DNA of 64,000 bases from an uncultured Sulfitobacter sp. (GTDB lineage Bacteria; Pseudomonadota; Alphaproteobacteria; Rhodobacterales; Rhodobacteraceae). Position numbers and translations under genes: made by a program. How positions within the stretch are numbered: the first letter of the stretch is position 1; every line of letters begins with the position of its first letter. Positions 62,613-64,000 of the stretch are shown piece after piece. The notes under the pieces were generated by a model. That model had not been told where the DNA came from, ran no database searches, and saw only the letters and a list, made by a program, of their open reading frames with translations. The stretch covers positions 930,001 through 994,000 of the forward strand of contig NZ_CANNBM010000002.1 in assembly GCF_947502895.1 (NCBI RefSeq). Direction: 5' to 3'.

Positions 62613-63650
62613 CTAGTTGGCTGATTTCACCGCGCCCGCCAGCACTGCGCCATCACTCACAAAAAACTCTTTCCACTTGTTGTTGTGCTCGTGGAACTCA
62701 TAGGCGCTCACAAAGGCTGCAGCGGCGTCCAGCTTGCCAATCTGGCCGCCACAGGGCTTGTTCTTGCCTGTGCGGCAGACTTTGGTTTTCACTTTGTCAT
62801 AGGCTTTGTCCGTGGCCGCATAGGGCAAATGCTTGCCCGCCGGACTAAAGCGTATCTGCTCATAAAACGAAGGCGCGCCAAACAGCGCATTGGCAGCGGT
62901 AAACTGGCGCGGGCAGTTATCGCCAAAGCCTGTCACGTAAAAAGTGCGCTTGTCACGCACGCCGGGTTTTGAATCGTGCAGGGTAAATCCGCGCCGTCCC
63001 GTGCTGCCCAGTTTCTTGCCCAGCGCCTTGCCGCGGGCTTCACAGACGCGCGCAATCTCGCCAAAGGCCAGCACCGTGCCGTAGGGTACATCACGCTGGT
63101 CAGGTCCTGTCCGCGGGGCATTGCCGCGCGCAGCGGCACTTCCGCCAAACAGGCCAATCCCGCGTCTGCGCGGCTGCAATTCTTCTCGCGGCGAGACTTC
63201 GGGCGCGGGCAATGCAGCCAGTTGCACCTCTTCTGTTTCCGTCGCCGTTTCGGCCGCATTGGCAGATGTCGTGGGAGTTGTCTCAATCACAACCTGATCT
63301 GACTGCGCGGCGGCCACATCCGCCGCGACAGCAGCCGCAGGGTCCGCATTGGCTGCGCGGCGGATCAAACCGCGTAGAAATCCGCCACCTGCGGGTGCAG
63401 CGGCTGCTTCGGCCTGTGTGCTGTCAGTTTCTGTCGGCACCCCTGTATCTACAGCTGCCGGCACTTCGCCTTCTGCCGCACTTGTGCCGATAAACCCTTC
63501 GCGCGCTACTTCTTCCGCGTCAGGCAGGGCCGCAGCACTGGCAGCATCTTCAGGCGGCACATCCACATCCGAAAGACGGCCAATCCCCGCAAGCGGGTCG
63601 CCACAGGCGGCTAATATCAACACAAATGTGAATACTGGTAAAACGCGCAC
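62613..63650 (-). CDS. Putative lipoprotein, unknown function
   Basis: A 345-residue protein with signal and lipobox (VFTFVLILAAC). A long low-complexity Ala/Glu/Thr linker (about residues 30-160) leads to a conserved C-terminal domain (RDVPYGTVLAFGEIARVCEARGKALGKKL, FYVTGFGDNCPRQFTAANALFG, EQIRFSPAGKHLPYA) with four cysteines. Similar proteins occur in Rhodobacteraceae. No role can be assigned. Confidence 0.75.
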   Translation of the reverse strand: MRVLPVFTFVLILAACGDPLAGIGRLSDVDVPPEDAASAAALPDAEEVAREGFIGTSAAEGEVPAAVDTGVPTETDSTQAEAAAAPAGGGFLRGLIRRAANADPAAAVAADVAAAQSDQVVIETTPTTSANAAETATETEEVQLAALPAPEVSPREELQPRRRGIGLFGGSAAARGNAPRTGPDQRDVPYGTVLAFGEIARVCEARGKALGKKLGSTGRRGFTLHDSKPGVRDKRTFYVTGFGDNCPRQFTAANALFGAPSFYEQIRFSPAGKHLPYAATDKAYDKVKTKVCRTGKNKPCGGQIGKLDAAAAFVSAYEFHEHNNKWKEFFVSDGAVLAGAVKSAN

Positions 63651-63754
63651 TAGGCCACTCCCACAAAGTTGACAGACTCTTAACGAAGGCCACCGCCAGC
63701 GTCCAGCAACACCAGCGATCCGTCGCTGACACGTGCGCAGATGGCGCGGGCGCG

Positions 63755-64000
63755 TCAGATTTCTTCGACTTCCAGTACACCGCCCAACGACCTGATCGCA
63801 CCCTTGATCTGCGGGGTCACGGGGAATTCCGCCCCCAGATCGACTTCGACCTCACCGGGCAAGGCAGGGTCCATCAAACATAGATGCACCGGCCCTTTGC
63901 CTGCTGTCCGTGCGGCTTTGCGCGCGCCTTCCAACACTTCGGACACGGCTGCAATCGCCTCTGGCGCTTCGATAAAGATGCGCAGGCCCATGCCGCCCAC
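63755..64000 (-). CDS. dnaE: DNA polymerase III alpha subunit, C-terminal fragment
   Basis: Only the last 81 residues are inside the window; the reading frame continues past 64000. GLRIFIEAPEAIAAVSEVLEGARKA, GPVHLCLMDPALPGEVEVDLGAEFPVTPQIKGAIRSL matches the extreme C terminus of alphaproteobacterial DnaE, the replicative polymerase. Confidence 0.82.
   Translation of the reverse strand: MGGMGLRIFIEAPEAIAAVSEVLEGARKAARTAGKGPVHLCLMDPALPGEVEVDLGAEFPVTPQIKGAIRSLGGVLEVEEI

Overview
The window reads as the chromosome of a marine Rhodobacteraceae (Roseobacter-group) alphaproteobacterium. The basis is gene content and a GC-rich style: a smo/mtl polyol ABC transporter with mannitol dehydrogenase, a dihydroxypropanesulfonate (DHPS)-type sulfonate operon, B12-dependent ribonucleotide reductase, a short-form HisG with HisZ and HisS, DUF1489 and SlyX. 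The species cannot be named from the sequence alone.

Layout. (1) 1-6912, minus strand: a polyol uptake and oxidation operon (binding protein, two permeases, AraC-type regulator, mannitol dehydrogenase, ATPase, and a PfkB kinase cut by the window edge). (2) 7161-15008: a LacI-type repressor divergent from a plus-strand operon of HpsN-, HpsO- and HpsP-like dehydrogenases, the two sulfopyruvate decarboxylase subunits, an FMN 2-hydroxyacid dehydrogenase and an enolase-superfamily enzyme. This fits conversion of DHPS to sulfolactate, sulfopyruvate and sulfoacetaldehyde. (3) 15396-55982: a complete 40.6-kb Tn7-like transposon. (4) 56010-64000: nrdJ, a DUF1489 gene, hisG-hisZ-hisS, slyX, a lipoprotein gene and the 3' end of dnaE.

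The transposon is the main discovery. Its ends are 25-bp imperfect inverted repeats flanked by an exact 5-bp duplication (CCACA). Each end carries three copies of a TnsB-site-like motif centred on TCTGCCA. A minus-strand operon at the left end encodes a TnsA-like endonuclease, a DDE transposase (TniA/TnsB), an AAA+ regulator (TniB/TnsC) and a 614-residue TniQ/TnsD protein. The right end lies 22 bp past the nrdJ stop codon, as Tn7 lies about 25 bp past glmS. A terminator that looks like nrdJ's own is now stranded on the far side of the element. This suggests a TnsD-like system that targets the 3' end of nrdJ.

The cargo is a metal (mainly copper) resistance island: CopA ATPase, CopC/CopD, two multicopper oxidases, cupredoxins, a CusF fusion, TolC-like factor, two cytochromes c, two SCO/SenC proteins, PCu(A)C, DsbA/DsbB, a ZIP and a CDF transporter, DUF305 and DUF411 proteins, and four L,D-transpeptidase-family proteins. 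Two intact MerR regulators differ at a diagnostic residue: one has Cys78 (divalent-metal type), the other Ser77 (CueR, copper type). Five promoters with a TTGAMC -35 box and an exact 19-bp spacer, plus one weaker candidate, fall into two matching sequence classes. One of them precedes an L,D-transpeptidase, which links cell-wall crosslinking to metal stress. Two genes of unknown role sit near the transposition machinery and the right end: an orphan methylase/specificity-domain protein and a Lon-like AAA+ ATPase.
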